Below are positions 25,278 to 33,969 of a stretch of DNA of 64,000 nucleotides, one piece after another. The stretch covers positions 24,593-88,592 of the forward strand of contig CAZFER010000018.1 of the NCBI GenBank assembly GCA_964517495.1. Direction: 5' to 3'. Below the pieces are notes generated by a model. It had not been told where the DNA came from. It searched no databases and worked only from the letters and a program-made list of their open reading frames with translations. Made by a program: the position numbers and the translations under genes. Origin of the DNA: CAZFER01 sp964517495. GTDB taxonomy: Bacteria; Hinthialibacterota; Hinthialibacteria; Hinthialibacterales; Hinthialibacteraceae. The first letter of the stretch is position 1; each line of letters opens with the position of its first letter.

Positions 25278-26644
25278 TGGGTGGAATAAGAAATAGATCA
25301 ACGTGTTTTTGCTTCTTGATATTCTTTTTGTTGCCAGGATTCCATTCCTACAGTGACATTGTCATTTTGAAAGATGGTAGCATTCGGTGTGAGGTGCTTG
25401 AAGAAACCGAATCACTGGAAACGGGTTTAAGATATGTAAAAATTCGCATGCAAAACTCGTTGGTTTGGGTTCCCCGCCGGGACATTGTTCGAATTGAACG
25501 CACCAGTGATTCAGATATCACAGGCAGTGCCAGTTCGAAGGCATTGTTGGATCGATTGATCCAACAGGGGCGAATTGTGCCAGATTTGCAAAAACAACTT
25601 AATTTTGTTGAACCTAAACCACCTGTACGGTCAGAAGTATCTATCCGCGCTAAATCCATCATGGGGTGGGCTTATCTTTATGAAGACGAAGCCGCGATCG
25701 AAGAACGCCGCCGTGCACAGTTGGAAGTGGGGGATGTTGTACCCAAAGATTTTATACTTATGGTCTCACCTAACAGCCGTGCAACCTTATCGGTTGGCAA
25801 TATCGGTGAAATTGGCCTTGAGGGGAGAACTCGAATTCGTTTTGATGATCTGCTGATGGACCGGTCAACCCAAAAGTACACGGTCACATTTCGCCTATTA
25901 AATGGTGATGCATGGATAAGAATTAATTCTTCCGGTAATAGCGAAACCAATTGGAAACGTGTCATTCTTACCATTGATACGGTTAAATGTGTCATTCGAT
26001 CTGGTGTGCTTTATGCTGAAACCAGAGAAAAAATGGGTGAAGTGGATGTGAGTTACTTAGAGGGGGAAATGGGGTTGTTTTTCAGTCGTGGAACGGATGG
26101 CCCTTATCCTGTTGAAGTGGGTGAAACGCTTAAAGTTTCACCTGGTTCAAACACCATTCCGGTAGAACCGGCAAACCGAATACAAAGCCGCTTGGAAAAG
26201 ATCAACAGCTGGGAGCAATGGGAACCTGAACCCCTGGCGGTGGATATGGAAGTTTCTGTTCCTCCGTTAAGAACCTTTCCATCATTTCGCCCCTTGCCTG
26301 CTTTGCATGCATATGACATTCAGATTGATGCCTCGATGTTAATGCCTCCGGAAACCCGAAGCATGGGTAAAATCATGCAAATTTACCGAAAAGGGTTGGA
26401 TAAATATAAATATGATACCGGTAAATACCCTGCCAACGATCACGGTTTGGAAGCCTTGGAAAAACCTTTCAATGTGGCGGGTTGGCGTGGCCCTTATGTA
26501 TCTGACAAAATTCCCAAACGGGATTTGTGGGGCTCAAAATATGTTTATGATCTCTATACGGAGGAGAACAAACAGTATCCGGATGTTCGCAGTATGGGAG
26601 CCAACCGCCGTGATGACCGTGGTCTTGGGGATGATATCCGCTAA
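25277..26644 (+). CDS. FecR-like protein with C-terminal GspG-like domain
   Basis: About 455 residues with an N-terminal signal peptide (CFCFLIFFLLPGFHSYSD). A strand-rich N-terminal region starts DIVILKDGSIRCEVLEE. The middle (about 95-285) is FecR-like: an exported beta domain with GDVVPKDFILMVSPNSRATL and FRLLNGDAWIRI. The C-terminal 75 residues match the globular domain of type II secretion major pseudopilin GspG: YDTGKYPANDHGLEAL, GWRGPYVSDKIPKRDLWGS and SMGANRRDDRGLGDDI. The hydrophobic pilin helix is absent. The ATG at 25277 overlaps the larB stop (TGATG). It probably acts outside the cytoplasmic membrane. The pairing with larB is unexplained. Confidence 0.8.
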   Translation: MGGIRNRSTCFCFLIFFLLPGFHSYSDIVILKDGSIRCEVLEETESLETGLRYVKIRMQNSLVWVPRRDIVRIERTSDSDITGSASSKALLDRLIQQGRIVPDLQKQLNFVEPKPPVRSEVSIRAKSIMGWAYLYEDEAAIEERRRAQLEVGDVVPKDFILMVSPNSRATLSVGNIGEIGLEGRTRIRFDDLLMDRSTQKYTVTFRLLNGDAWIRINSSGNSETNWKRVILTIDTVKCVIRSGVLYAETREKMGEVDVSYLEGEMGLFFSRGTDGPYPVEVGETLKVSPGSNTIPVEPANRIQSRLEKINSWEQWEPEPLAVDMEVSVPPLRTFPSFRPLPALHAYDIQIDASMLMPPETRSMGKIMQIYRKGLDKYKYDTGKYPANDHGLEALEKPFNVAGWRGPYVSDKIPKRDLWGSKYVYDLYTEENKQYPDVRSMGANRRDDRGLGDDIR

Positions 26645-26755
26645 GCATTTTTGTTATTCTTTGCCTGCAGAGATTGCCTTTTTCTTCAATCTGTTTCATC
26701 CTATTAAAACATGGAATTTATCATTCTAACAATTCAAAACAAAGGAGTATGCAAC

Positions 26756-27643
26756 ATGAAGAGAAACATCTTGACAATCACAATGGTCTTGGCTTTGGGA
26801 TTAGCCGCAGTGATGATGGGGGCAACGCCTTATGCCCATGCCCAGGTTTTTCCAACAGAAGCGTATGTGGGTGGATTTTTAATCGGCCCACAGGCCTATT
26901 CATTTAATCGTTACACGTTTTTTGAAGCCGTCGACAAAGCGGTCGAAGCCAATTGCAGAGTTATCGAAGCTTATCCAGGTCAACGCCTCAGCCCTGATGA
27001 TGATACCCGCTTTAATCATGACGCACCCCCCAGTGTGTGGGCAAAAGCGAGAATGAAATTGGATAACGCTGGTGTCCGTCTGGTAAACTATGGTGTGGTC
27101 GGATTGGGTAAAGACGAAGAAGCCAACCGCAAAGTCTTTGACTTTTGCAAAGTGATGGGGATTCCCACCATTACTTCTGAACCACAGGAAGGTTCAATGG
27201 ATGTGTTGGAAAAATTGGTGAAGGAATACGATATTAAGTTAGCCATCCATAATCACCCAATTCGGAAAAATAATCCCGACTATAAGTATTGGGATCCCGA
27301 ATATGTTGCCAAATTGGTGGAAGGCCGTGATTGGCGTATAGGCGCTTGTGCTGACACCGGCCATTGGGCACGCTCTGGTGTGAAGCCATTGGAAGCACTG
27401 AAAATTTTGGAAGGCCGTATTATTAGTGCCCATTTGAAAGACCTTAACAAATTTGGGGAACACAGTGCTCATGATGTTCACTTTGGTGAAGGTGTATGCA
27501 ATATCAAAGGTGTCCTTGATGTATTGAAACGCCAAGGTTTTCAGGGCAACATTTCCATCGAATATGAACACAATTGGGAAAACAACGTCGGCGATGTGGC
27601 TGCGTGCATCGATTTTGTACGTGAATACGGCAAGATGGAATAA
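26756..27643 (+). CDS. Secreted sugar phosphate isomerase/epimerase-like protein
   Basis: A protein of about 295 residues with a Sec signal peptide (ILTITMVLALGLAAVMMG, cleavage after AHA). The mature part is a xylose isomerase-like TIM barrel: GPQAYSFNRYTFFEAVDKAV at the start, IAYNNH-type metal strand seen as KLAIHNHPIRKNN, GACADTGHWARSG, ISAHLKDLNKFGEHSAHDVH and ISIEYEHNWENN near the end. These supply the His/Asp/Glu metal ligands of the family. Exported members are common in Planctomycetota- and Poribacteria-like bacteria and probably act on sugars such as 3-keto derivatives. The start at 26756 has AAAGGAG at the proper distance. A UUCG-loop terminator follows. Confidence 0.88.
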   Translation: MKRNILTITMVLALGLAAVMMGATPYAHAQVFPTEAYVGGFLIGPQAYSFNRYTFFEAVDKAVEANCRVIEAYPGQRLSPDDDTRFNHDAPPSVWAKARMKLDNAGVRLVNYGVVGLGKDEEANRKVFDFCKVMGIPTITSEPQEGSMDVLEKLVKEYDIKLAIHNHPIRKNNPDYKYWDPEYVAKLVEGRDWRIGACADTGHWARSGVKPLEALKILEGRIISAHLKDLNKFGEHSAHDVHFGEGVCNIKGVLDVLKRQGFQGNISIEYEHNWENNVGDVAACIDFVREYGKME

Positions 27644-27673
27644 AGGATTAAATGCCAATCAGTTTTTCGAATC

Positions 27674-27702
27674 AGGGCGGTCTTCGGGCCGCCCTTTGGT
27701 TT
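27674..27702. terminator. UUCG-tetraloop terminator between convergent genes
   Basis: AGGGCGGTC-TTCG-GGCCGCCCT (27674-27695) forms a stem closed by C(UUCG)G, followed by TTGGTTTT on the plus strand. It ends the isomerase gene and touches the end of the convergent SagB-like gene, so it may serve both. Confidence 0.88.
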
Positions 27703-29342
27703 TATGTGTAAGGTGGTTTTGTGGTTAAGCGGGGATCATCAACATGAATGCCGATTGTGAAATGATAAAGGCTTTGAAATTGCTGATCCTTCAGCCCGAA
27801 TACATCATGGACTGGATCATCAAAAAAGCAACCGATCCCGGTGGAACGGGCTTCAGCCGCCTCGGCTTCCAAATACAACACCTGACCGATTATTCCTGCT
27901 TCCCAGAAGAGATTCCGGTAAAACCATGCCCCATATTGTTTAATTGTTTCAGAATAGTTCGCGATCATTCCAAGGCTGAAAAAACTTTCTCCAGCGATAG
28001 CTTGCATGCAACTTATGCTGGTTGCCAGTTCAGTGCAGTTACCCTCTTTTAATAGATAAAAAGGCAGATAGGGAGGAATGTTATCCGGCCGTTTCCATAT
28101 AAATGAATCATCCATTGCATCGCGTAATCGTTGCTCATGTTGTGGGTGACGTACCAGCACATGGATTCCTGGAGACAAGCCGTGAACACGATGCACAAAC
28201 AGGGCTAAATGAATACTGGGAGGCCAAAACAACACATCCCAGGGGCAGCGTGCACGGGGAAGCACACTATCGATGATGCGGATAAACCGGTCCAAGGTTA
28301 TGTAGGATTGTCCATCAAAATCCACCGCACTGCGCCGCTGTAACAAAATGCGGCGCGATTCCAAATGCGTGCGCTTTTCAAAATGTTGCTCAGGGAATAC
28401 GTATTCGTTTTCCAAAAGAGTTTGTGGCAATCCAGGGAAACGGCTTGTTTCTGCCGCTTCGTCGATGACCTCCCAAGGGAAATGATCCACACTCAAAGTA
28501 TTGGCCTTGCCAAACCACTTTGCGTGCCGCATTGACTCAGGAATGTTGTCTTTTGGTGGTAGATTGATGAGCTGTTCATCGCAGGCTGGCCTTACCAAGG
28601 CAAGCAATTCAGGCTCTTCTTTTTCGTGTTGATGAAATTCATCAACACGATCCAATCCCAAAAGCGAAGCCATCTGTTGGCTGGACCATGAAAATAGCCA
28701 ATCAAGCCGCCAACCCAATTGAGCAGCAGCGATTCGCAATGCAGCTAAAGCATGACCGGTGTCATGTTGACAATAGCGGAAGGCTCGCTCGCCATATTTC
28801 CATGATTCACGCCAATGGATCGTACTTAAGCCCACTAAAAATGAATTCTTTGGAAGGTTATGAAAAAGGGATTGCCATAATTCAGTCGGAATTACAGCGC
28901 GTTTTTCTAACAGATGGTTTTCGGATACATAATGAAACACACCTGCGTCTTCACTTAATCCCTTTAGTGGTCCACAGACGGCGTATCCTTCTGTAGGATG
29001 CAGATTTCCGCTGGATGGATTGACGCGCAGTGCCCATCGTGCGCTGCGATATTTCTTCCAGGCGGATAAACCGAGTGAATAACGGAAGAAGCCGGAGAGG
29101 GTATCAATGGTTAATGGTTGAGCCGGTAGGGGAGGGGGGCTGAATATGTCATCAAAGGCAACCGGTTGGTGGGGCACATTGATCTTAAGAGAGATTTTTT
29201 CGGCGCCTTCATAATAGCGAAAAGGATTGGGCTGGCTTTCCCAATCCAAGTATCCTAACGATCGGGCAAGATGATAATAACCGTGTTTGGTTCGCTGATG
29301 ATAGTCAAAGATGCGTGAAATGGATGTTTGATTATTAACCAT
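27702..29342 (-). CDS. Tandem SagB-type nitroreductase
   Basis: A 546-residue protein with two nitroreductase-fold halves of the SagB/ThcOx type. The N-terminal half carries RWALRVNPSSGNLHPTEGY (near residue 105), the usual FMN-binding start, and RYCQHDTGHALAALRIAA. The C-terminal half has ESRRILLQRRSAVDFDG, a degenerate second FMN site, and ends AGIIGQVLYLEAEAAEARST then FGLKDQQF. SagB domains oxidise azolines to azoles in RiPP maturation, but the tandem form is also common outside such clusters. No YcaO or E1-like gene is in view. The gene overlaps the upstream membrane protein by 8 bases. The reaction is unknown. Confidence 0.85.
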   Translation of the reverse strand: MVNNQTSISRIFDYHQRTKHGYYHLARSLGYLDWESQPNPFRYYEGAEKISLKINVPHQPVAFDDIFSPPPLPAQPLTIDTLSGFFRYSLGLSAWKKYRSARWALRVNPSSGNLHPTEGYAVCGPLKGLSEDAGVFHYVSENHLLEKRAVIPTELWQSLFHNLPKNSFLVGLSTIHWRESWKYGERAFRYCQHDTGHALAALRIAAAQLGWRLDWLFSWSSQQMASLLGLDRVDEFHQHEKEEPELLALVRPACDEQLINLPPKDNIPESMRHAKWFGKANTLSVDHFPWEVIDEAAETSRFPGLPQTLLENEYVFPEQHFEKRTHLESRRILLQRRSAVDFDGQSYITLDRFIRIIDSVLPRARCPWDVLFWPPSIHLALFVHRVHGLSPGIHVLVRHPQHEQRLRDAMDDSFIWKRPDNIPPYLPFYLLKEGNCTELATSISCMQAIAGESFFSLGMIANYSETIKQYGAWFYRNLFWEAGIIGQVLYLEAEAAEARSTGIGCFFDDPVHDVFGLKDQQFQSLYHFTIGIHVDDPRLTTKPPYT

Positions 29343-30051
29343 AAAAAGAATGATCTAACGTATCCTGATCGATTTTGTCTTTCGGGCGAATTAACATCCA
29401 GCATAACAGTACGGTCACCCAAATAAAACCCGCGGCCAGGTCGAGGGGATAAACTGCCAGCAAGGTTATAAAAAAGAACACCAAAAAAGGCCAGAATGCG
29501 CGCCCTCTTTCTGTAGCATCCTGACATACCCATACCATGCTAAAAAAGTAAAGGAAAATCAATACCACCACAAGTATTCCCTCTCCAAACTCCCACATGG
29601 CACCTAATCCACTGGATTTAATGACAAAATAAAGGCTCATGGTTAATATAATAGATGAGACAAAAATAATGGCCTTGTTTGGAAACGCCTGAAATTTCTC
29701 CATGATCTTGAATGCCATTCGAATCAGCCAAGCGAAAAACAGGATTGACAAAAGACCGATTAAAAAATCAAGGATACCCTGTGGCCCTCTTATCATACAC
29801 AAAAAGGTCAATGCGATGGATAAAACCATTAAGCCAATGCAGGTGACCAAATAGTTGGGAGGAAGATCAAGCAGGACAAAAAATTTGTAGATAAGGTACC
29901 CCACAAATAAAACCGCCCCGATCCCCAAAAACACATAAAGAAAAGGGAGAAATATTCCCGGCCCGTATTCTGCAATTGGGTTAAACAAACTCATACTGAG
30001 CAGTAAGAGTGCGATTAAAATGAGCATGCGGGTTGGATTGGAATTGGCCAT
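29335..30051 (-). CDS. Multi-span membrane protein of unknown function
   Basis: A 238-residue protein with about seven hydrophobic segments (for example MLILIALLLLSMSLFNPIA, FVSSIILTMSLYFVIKSS and FFITLLAVYPLDLAAGFIWV). Between spans 5 and 6 is a conserved-looking hydrophilic loop WVCQDATERGRAFWP. This WVxxDAxxRG-type loop recalls membrane proteins of the phospholipase/PLD-nuclease N-terminal type, but the resemblance is weak. It lies 44 bases downstream of the 27-residue peptide and overlaps the SagB-like gene by 8 bases, suggesting one operon. A possible -10 (TATAAT on the minus strand) lies near 30075-30085. Confidence 0.7.
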   Translation of the reverse strand: MANSNPTRMLILIALLLLSMSLFNPIAEYGPGIFLPFLYVFLGIGAVLFVGYLIYKFFVLLDLPPNYLVTCIGLMVLSIALTFLCMIRGPQGILDFLIGLLSILFFAWLIRMAFKIMEKFQAFPNKAIIFVSSIILTMSLYFVIKSSGLGAMWEFGEGILVVVLIFLYFFSMVWVCQDATERGRAFWPFLVFFFITLLAVYPLDLAAGFIWVTVLLCWMLIRPKDKIDQDTLDHSFYG

Positions 30052-30094
30052 TGAGAACCCTTAAACTGTTTTAGATTATATTATAGCAGTAATT

Positions 30095-30178
30095 TTACTT
30101 CATACTGAAAAACACCACTAACAGTAAAAGCAAGAAAACTACGACGACTCCGATACCGACTAAACCAAATGACATCAT
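30095..30178 (-). CDS. 27-aa hydrophobic peptide
   Basis: A small frame starting at ATGATG with a strong AAGGAG 8 bases upstream. The peptide begins MMSFGLVGIG, continues as a single stretch of Val/Leu/Phe and ends FFSMK: one membrane helix with a short basic tail. Its good ribosome site makes translation likely. It has no cysteine and few serines. It lies between a second small hydrophobic frame (30226-30294) and the membrane protein at 29335-30051. It could be a small membrane subunit or a type I toxin-like peptide. There is no direct evidence for either. Confidence 0.6.
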   Translation of the reverse strand: MMSFGLVGIGVVVVFLLLLLVVFFSMK

Positions 30179-30225
30179 TAATTTAACTCCTTGGAAAAAA
30201 ATTTGGACTATAACGCAAAAGCCCT

Positions 30226-30294
30226 TTATCTTGTCGCAAAAATAACAATCATTAATAGCAATAACACCACCACAATGGTAGTCAGCCAACTCAT
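30226..30294 (-). CDS. 22-aa hydrophobic peptide
   Basis: A small frame (22 residues, starts MSWLTTIVVV, ends FATR) with GGAAAG about 6-10 bases before its ATG. It is one hydrophobic helix with a basic C-terminus, like its neighbour at 30095-30178, from which it is separated by 47 bases on the same strand. The paired arrangement and shared character suggest they belong together. It is too short for any family assignment. It may be the first gene of the membrane protein/SagB operon. Confidence 0.5.
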   Translation of the reverse strand: MSWLTTIVVVLLLLMIVIFATR

Positions 30295-30412
30295 AATTAT
30301 TCTTTCCAATCTGTTTTAATACTCTATGAAAAGGTTCTCCCGTTCATGAGCAATGTTTGTGTGTCTCATTTATTAGTTTAAACGATGGTGAACGATTTAG
30401 ATAACGCTTGGC

Positions 30413-31861
30413 TTAACGAAAACGGAAGGAATATATATTCGCATCCTTTAAGACAAAGCGTACACGCACTGGTTTTCCTTCCAATGCTTCGAGGTTTGAC
30501 TTGCCACCCCAACGCACACGGCGCTCGATTTGGTCACCGATGATTTCATCACAATCCTGCAGCGTATAGCCTTCCATGGCATCTCCATTTTCGTTTTGTA
30601 ATTCCACCCAAATGCTGCCAGCTGCTGAGGTGGACATGTTGATCACCAATTCATTTCCATCAAATTGCAGTGGTTTGGTGATGGCTTCGCCTCCCTGATA
30701 ATCGGCATGGAGCGAAACGAAGCCGTCAGTGCGCAATGTTAAGCGTTGCAGGTATTGTTCAGGCTGGCCATAGCGGCGCTGGATATAGAGTGACATTTCA
30801 CCCTTGCCGGTGGGCACCACACCACAGGCGGTGTAATTGGTGCGTGACGACCAGTTGGCGGCTCCCAATCCGGGCCGCACAAACGCTTCCATGAAGGTAC
30901 GCATATACCGGTTACCGCCGCGGCTGCTCATCAACACAGTGTCTGAGCAATCCCCCGAATAGGCGGATTCACCGCCTAAGTTTTTAAACTCTTCGGAGGT
31001 CAACACACGCCGTCCCGGCATAAAGCGTGCTGGGGTGGCGATATAAATATGCGGAGCGCGAAAGTAAGGCTGGGTTTGGTTTGTGTAAAGATGCTCGCGG
31101 GGTGTATCGCCAAAATCCATTTCGACGGGAGGTGTCCAATTAACAAAGTCTTTGGAGGTCGTCCGGCTGATTGAACGCACTCCCTGGGTCCATGTACGGA
31201 GATAACAAACATAGCATTTTTCTGCTTCTGACCAAAAGGCGACGTTTTGTGAATCGAAGGCGCCTTTGGTAATGACAGCTTCATTCTGCAAAGGTTTCCA
31301 ACGGATACCATCAGCGGATACGAACGCATGCAGGCCGGTTTTGCCCGTCCCTGCCAGGGCTTTATAGCGTTCATCTTCGGGGGCCGCTGGATTGTGATCC
31401 AAGAAGGGACAGAAATTATGTGAAAAAGGAGGCAGATCTTTTAAAATGACATTATTTTGGTGGGTGTCGTTTACCTCATATTGATCCAGATCCGGCTTTT
31501 CCCAATGGATTCCATCTTCGCTTTCCGCATAGCAAGTAACTTCATTGCGGCTGCCATCCGCTCCCGACTTCGGCAAGCCCCGATAGTACATGCGATAGTG
31601 ATCGTCATCCTTAAACACGGTCACATATCCGCAATACCGCCCTTCCCAGGGCAGGTCAAAGCGAAGCACTGCCTCTCTCGCCACGGGGTGATGCATGCGC
31701 AATTCGGCACCTTTAAGAGTATCAATAAGAGTATCATCAACAAATAATTCCAAGCGGGAACCGATGTTGAACGCATCCCCTATCACGGGGACAACGAAAG
31801 TTGTGATGAGGCCTAAAAGAATAAATAGATCTTTCATGATCGAGAAGCATTTGGATTTCAT
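30413..31861 (-). CDS. Secreted five-bladed propeller-like protein (glycoside hydrolase 32/43-like)
   Basis: A 482-residue exported protein with signal peptide (residues 9-28, KDLFILLGLITTFVVPVIG). The mature part is a beta-propeller-like domain: DDHYRMYYRGLPKSGADGS, CYAESEDGIHWEKPDL, NVAFWSEAEKCYVCYLRTW and VNWTPPVEMDF. The C-terminal 130 residues form a beta-sandwich (MSTSAAGSIWVELQNENGD, ...WGGKSNLEALEGKPVRV). This is the two-domain layout of GH32/GH43/GH68-type enzymes, but the classical catalytic motifs (WMNDPNG, RDP, EC) are not obvious, so it is a relative of unknown substrate. The start at 31861 has AAAAGGAG upstream. It stands alone, with a short AT-rich 5' region. Confidence 0.75.
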   Translation of the reverse strand: MKSKCFSIMKDLFILLGLITTFVVPVIGDAFNIGSRLELFVDDTLIDTLKGAELRMHHPVAREAVLRFDLPWEGRYCGYVTVFKDDDHYRMYYRGLPKSGADGSRNEVTCYAESEDGIHWEKPDLDQYEVNDTHQNNVILKDLPPFSHNFCPFLDHNPAAPEDERYKALAGTGKTGLHAFVSADGIRWKPLQNEAVITKGAFDSQNVAFWSEAEKCYVCYLRTWTQGVRSISRTTSKDFVNWTPPVEMDFGDTPREHLYTNQTQPYFRAPHIYIATPARFMPGRRVLTSEEFKNLGGESAYSGDCSDTVLMSSRGGNRYMRTFMEAFVRPGLGAANWSSRTNYTACGVVPTGKGEMSLYIQRRYGQPEQYLQRLTLRTDGFVSLHADYQGGEAITKPLQFDGNELVINMSTSAAGSIWVELQNENGDAMEGYTLQDCDEIIGDQIERRVRWGGKSNLEALEGKPVRVRFVLKDANIYSFRFR

Positions 31862-31993
31862 AATGGCTCCTTTTATATATTAATCTTTGCAGTATAAATA
31901 AGTTCATATCATATATTGAATCATTTCATTAGGTTTTGAGAGAAAATAGAAGTAAAATTTGGTTTAATCAACATATGATGTGGAGAGAAAATA

Positions 31994-32191
31994 ATGTCAT
32001 TGCAACCGAAAACCTCCTTCACTCCAAAAGACTATTTGGAGATGGAGCGTAAAGCTGAATTCAAAAGCGAATATTTCAATGGGGAGATATATCCTATGAT
32101 GGCAGGAAGGTTTTATACTTACCTGTTAAACAAAGTTAAATCCCACTTTTCAAAACGCAATCCTTTAATGGAATCCTCTAATTCGATATGA
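31994..32191 (+). pseudogene. Truncated Uma2-family (DUF820) endonuclease-like gene
   Basis: The first 37 residues are typical of Uma2 proteins (FTPKDYLEMERKAEFKSEYF then NGEIYPMM), restriction-like nuclease-fold proteins of unknown role that are numerous in some phyla. Normal Uma2 proteins are about 180-200 residues. Here the frame continues for about 65 residues, and from GRFYTYLLNKVKS on it no longer matches the family, so the catalytic part (D-ExK) is lost. It is best seen as a decayed or truncated copy. Confidence 0.75.
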
Positions 32192-32265
32192 TACGGGAAA
32201 GAAAATCTGTAGGCGAGCTTTAAGTGAAGCAACGCCTGCTGATATGATATAGGAGACCGCCGATT

Positions 32266-32925
32266 ATGATTACCGCTGCACGCAAGGAACGCAATTTAAA
32301 GATTATGATGGATACCGGCATTGTTGCCGTGATCCGCGCCAAAAGCAGTGACCAGCTGGTCAATGTGTTTAATGCCCTGGTTGAAGGTGGCGTTAAAGCC
32401 ATCGAAGTAACCATGACCACTCCCAATGCCCTGGATGTCATTCATGAGGTCTCCACCCGCATGAAGAATGAGGATGTTGTCATCGGTGTGGGAACCGTGC
32501 TTGATTCCGAAACTGCTCGTGCCGCTATTCTTGCCGGTGCTGAATATGTGGTTTCCCCCACTTTGAATCGCGAGGTGATCGCCATGTGCCGCCGTTACAC
32601 CGCCGCGGTTGTTCCTGGCGCATATACCCCCACAGAAATCCTGACAGCGTGGGAAGCAGGTGCCGATATTGTCAAAGTATTTCCAGCTACCAGCCTTGGA
32701 CCCGGTTATTTTAAAGATATACTCGGCCCCCTGCCGCAAGTCCGCTTATCACCCACGGGTGGAGTTAGTTTGGACACCGTAACCGATTTTATCCGCGCTG
32801 GCGCCTGCTGCGTCGCCGTAGGTGGCCATCTGGTGAGTAAAACGGCCCTTGCAGATAACGATTGGAAAAAGATTACCGATACCGCTAAACAGTTCATTCA
32901 AAAAATCAAAGATGCTCGATCATGA
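32266..32925 (+). CDS. eda: KDPG/KHG aldolase
   Basis: A 219-residue class I aldolase (2-dehydro-3-deoxyphosphogluconate / 4-hydroxy-2-oxoglutarate aldolase), which splits KDPG to pyruvate and glyceraldehyde-3-phosphate in the Entner-Doudoroff and sugar-acid pathways. The TIM-barrel signatures are GIVAVIRAKS, KAIEVTMTTPNAL (catalytic glutamate), VIGVGTVLDSETA, the Schiff-base lysine in GADIVKVFPA and the phosphate loop SPTGGVSL, followed by GACCVAVGG. The length is standard. It is a monocistronic gene between two decayed genes. It fits the sugar-acid enzymes at 8.6-11 kb. Confidence 0.93.
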   Translation: MITAARKERNLKIMMDTGIVAVIRAKSSDQLVNVFNALVEGGVKAIEVTMTTPNALDVIHEVSTRMKNEDVVIGVGTVLDSETARAAILAGAEYVVSPTLNREVIAMCRRYTAAVVPGAYTPTEILTAWEAGADIVKVFPATSLGPGYFKDILGPLPQVRLSPTGGVSLDTVTDFIRAGACCVAVGGHLVSKTALADNDWKKITDTAKQFIQKIKDARS

Positions 32926-33020
32926 AAAATGATGATTAATCGATAGTTTTCTTGACTTTAAAACAATAATCAATTAAATACATCTTATTTCAATTAAAAA
33001 ATTTGAAATGAGGAAATCAA

Positions 33021-33956
33021 ATGGACCAATATTGTAAAGTGTTTTGCTTTGCCATATTTCATCTTTCCGTTAATTTATATACAAGGCGCCAGAAACTCAG
33101 CGCAATTCAGTGGAACATTGGCTCCCGATCAAAACGCAGGAGACACCCAGGATTTTTCAATTGAGGTAACCGACCTTGGTGAAGGCGTGGCGCAAACCAT
33201 CACTATTTTTGCAGAGGGGTATTTGGAATCACCCCGTACAGTTGAAGTGATCGCAGGTCAGACTGTAGATCTGGGCACCCTTGAATATCATGGCTATACC
33301 ACCACCTATACCGTTACTGATTTGACCTGGCGCTTTGATGGCTCACAAATCGGCTTCATGCTCAATGGTCTTTTCCGTCGTATCATCGCTATCCGGGTTA
33401 CAACGATGTGGATCAACCTCTATGGGATTTATCTCTCATCGCTGAAGCACCTGCATGGTCACCAAAGGAGGATGTATTCCTCTATCGAAAAATATTGCCC
33501 TCCGAACAAACTGGAATCTACCTGGCTGAAGTTGGTGGAACTGGGGATGGTGAACGTCTCGCAGGGATAAACTATGTGGGTGAGTCGGTCAATGATCCGG
33601 CGTGGCTGCCGGATGGTTCAGGATTCATCTACCTGCGGAATGAAGCCACCGCCCAGAAGTTTAATAACAGCGGAATGGATTTATATCATTACGATTTCAA
33701 AAGTAATACTCATACTTCCCTTACCTATAATATGAATGAAATTCTTGGTAATCCCAGCGTCTCTCCTGATGGTAAATATATTGTTTTCGAGCGTGTGATT
33801 GATAATGGCGAACAACAGGAATTATGGGTGGTGGATCGTGCCAACACCGCACGCCAGTGGCCTTTGAAACAAGGCGATAAATTCAGCGTCCCGGATTGGA
33901 GCCGGGTTGAACCCACCGTTCCAAATACCAGTGTTAGGGAATGGAATCTATATTAA
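33021..33956 (+). pseudogene. Frameshifted TolB/WD40-like beta-propeller protein
   Basis: A gene broken over different frames. An ATG at 33021 with AGGAAATC upstream starts a signal-like segment (CFAIFHLSVNLY) in one frame. A second frame from about 33049 encodes a beta-domain (DFSIEVTDLGEGVAQTITIF, ESPRTVEVIAGQTVDLGTLE) and runs into propeller-type sequence (LTWRFDGSQIGFM). Between about 33361 and 33384 the coding shifts to a third frame (YPGYNDVDQPLWDLSLIAE...), which continues as TolB-like repeats (PAWLPDGSGFIYLRN, NPSVSPDGKYIVFERV, PDWSRVEP) to the stop. No single frame spans it. The gene is probably inactive unless sequencing error explains the shifts. Confidence 0.7.
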
Positions 33957-33969
33957 CTCAATCATCCAC

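Noticed and set aside
30095..30294. RiPP precursor peptides for the SagB-like enzyme
   Set aside because: The two peptides are hydrophobic helices without cysteine or a leader/core layout, and no YcaO or E1-like gene is present.
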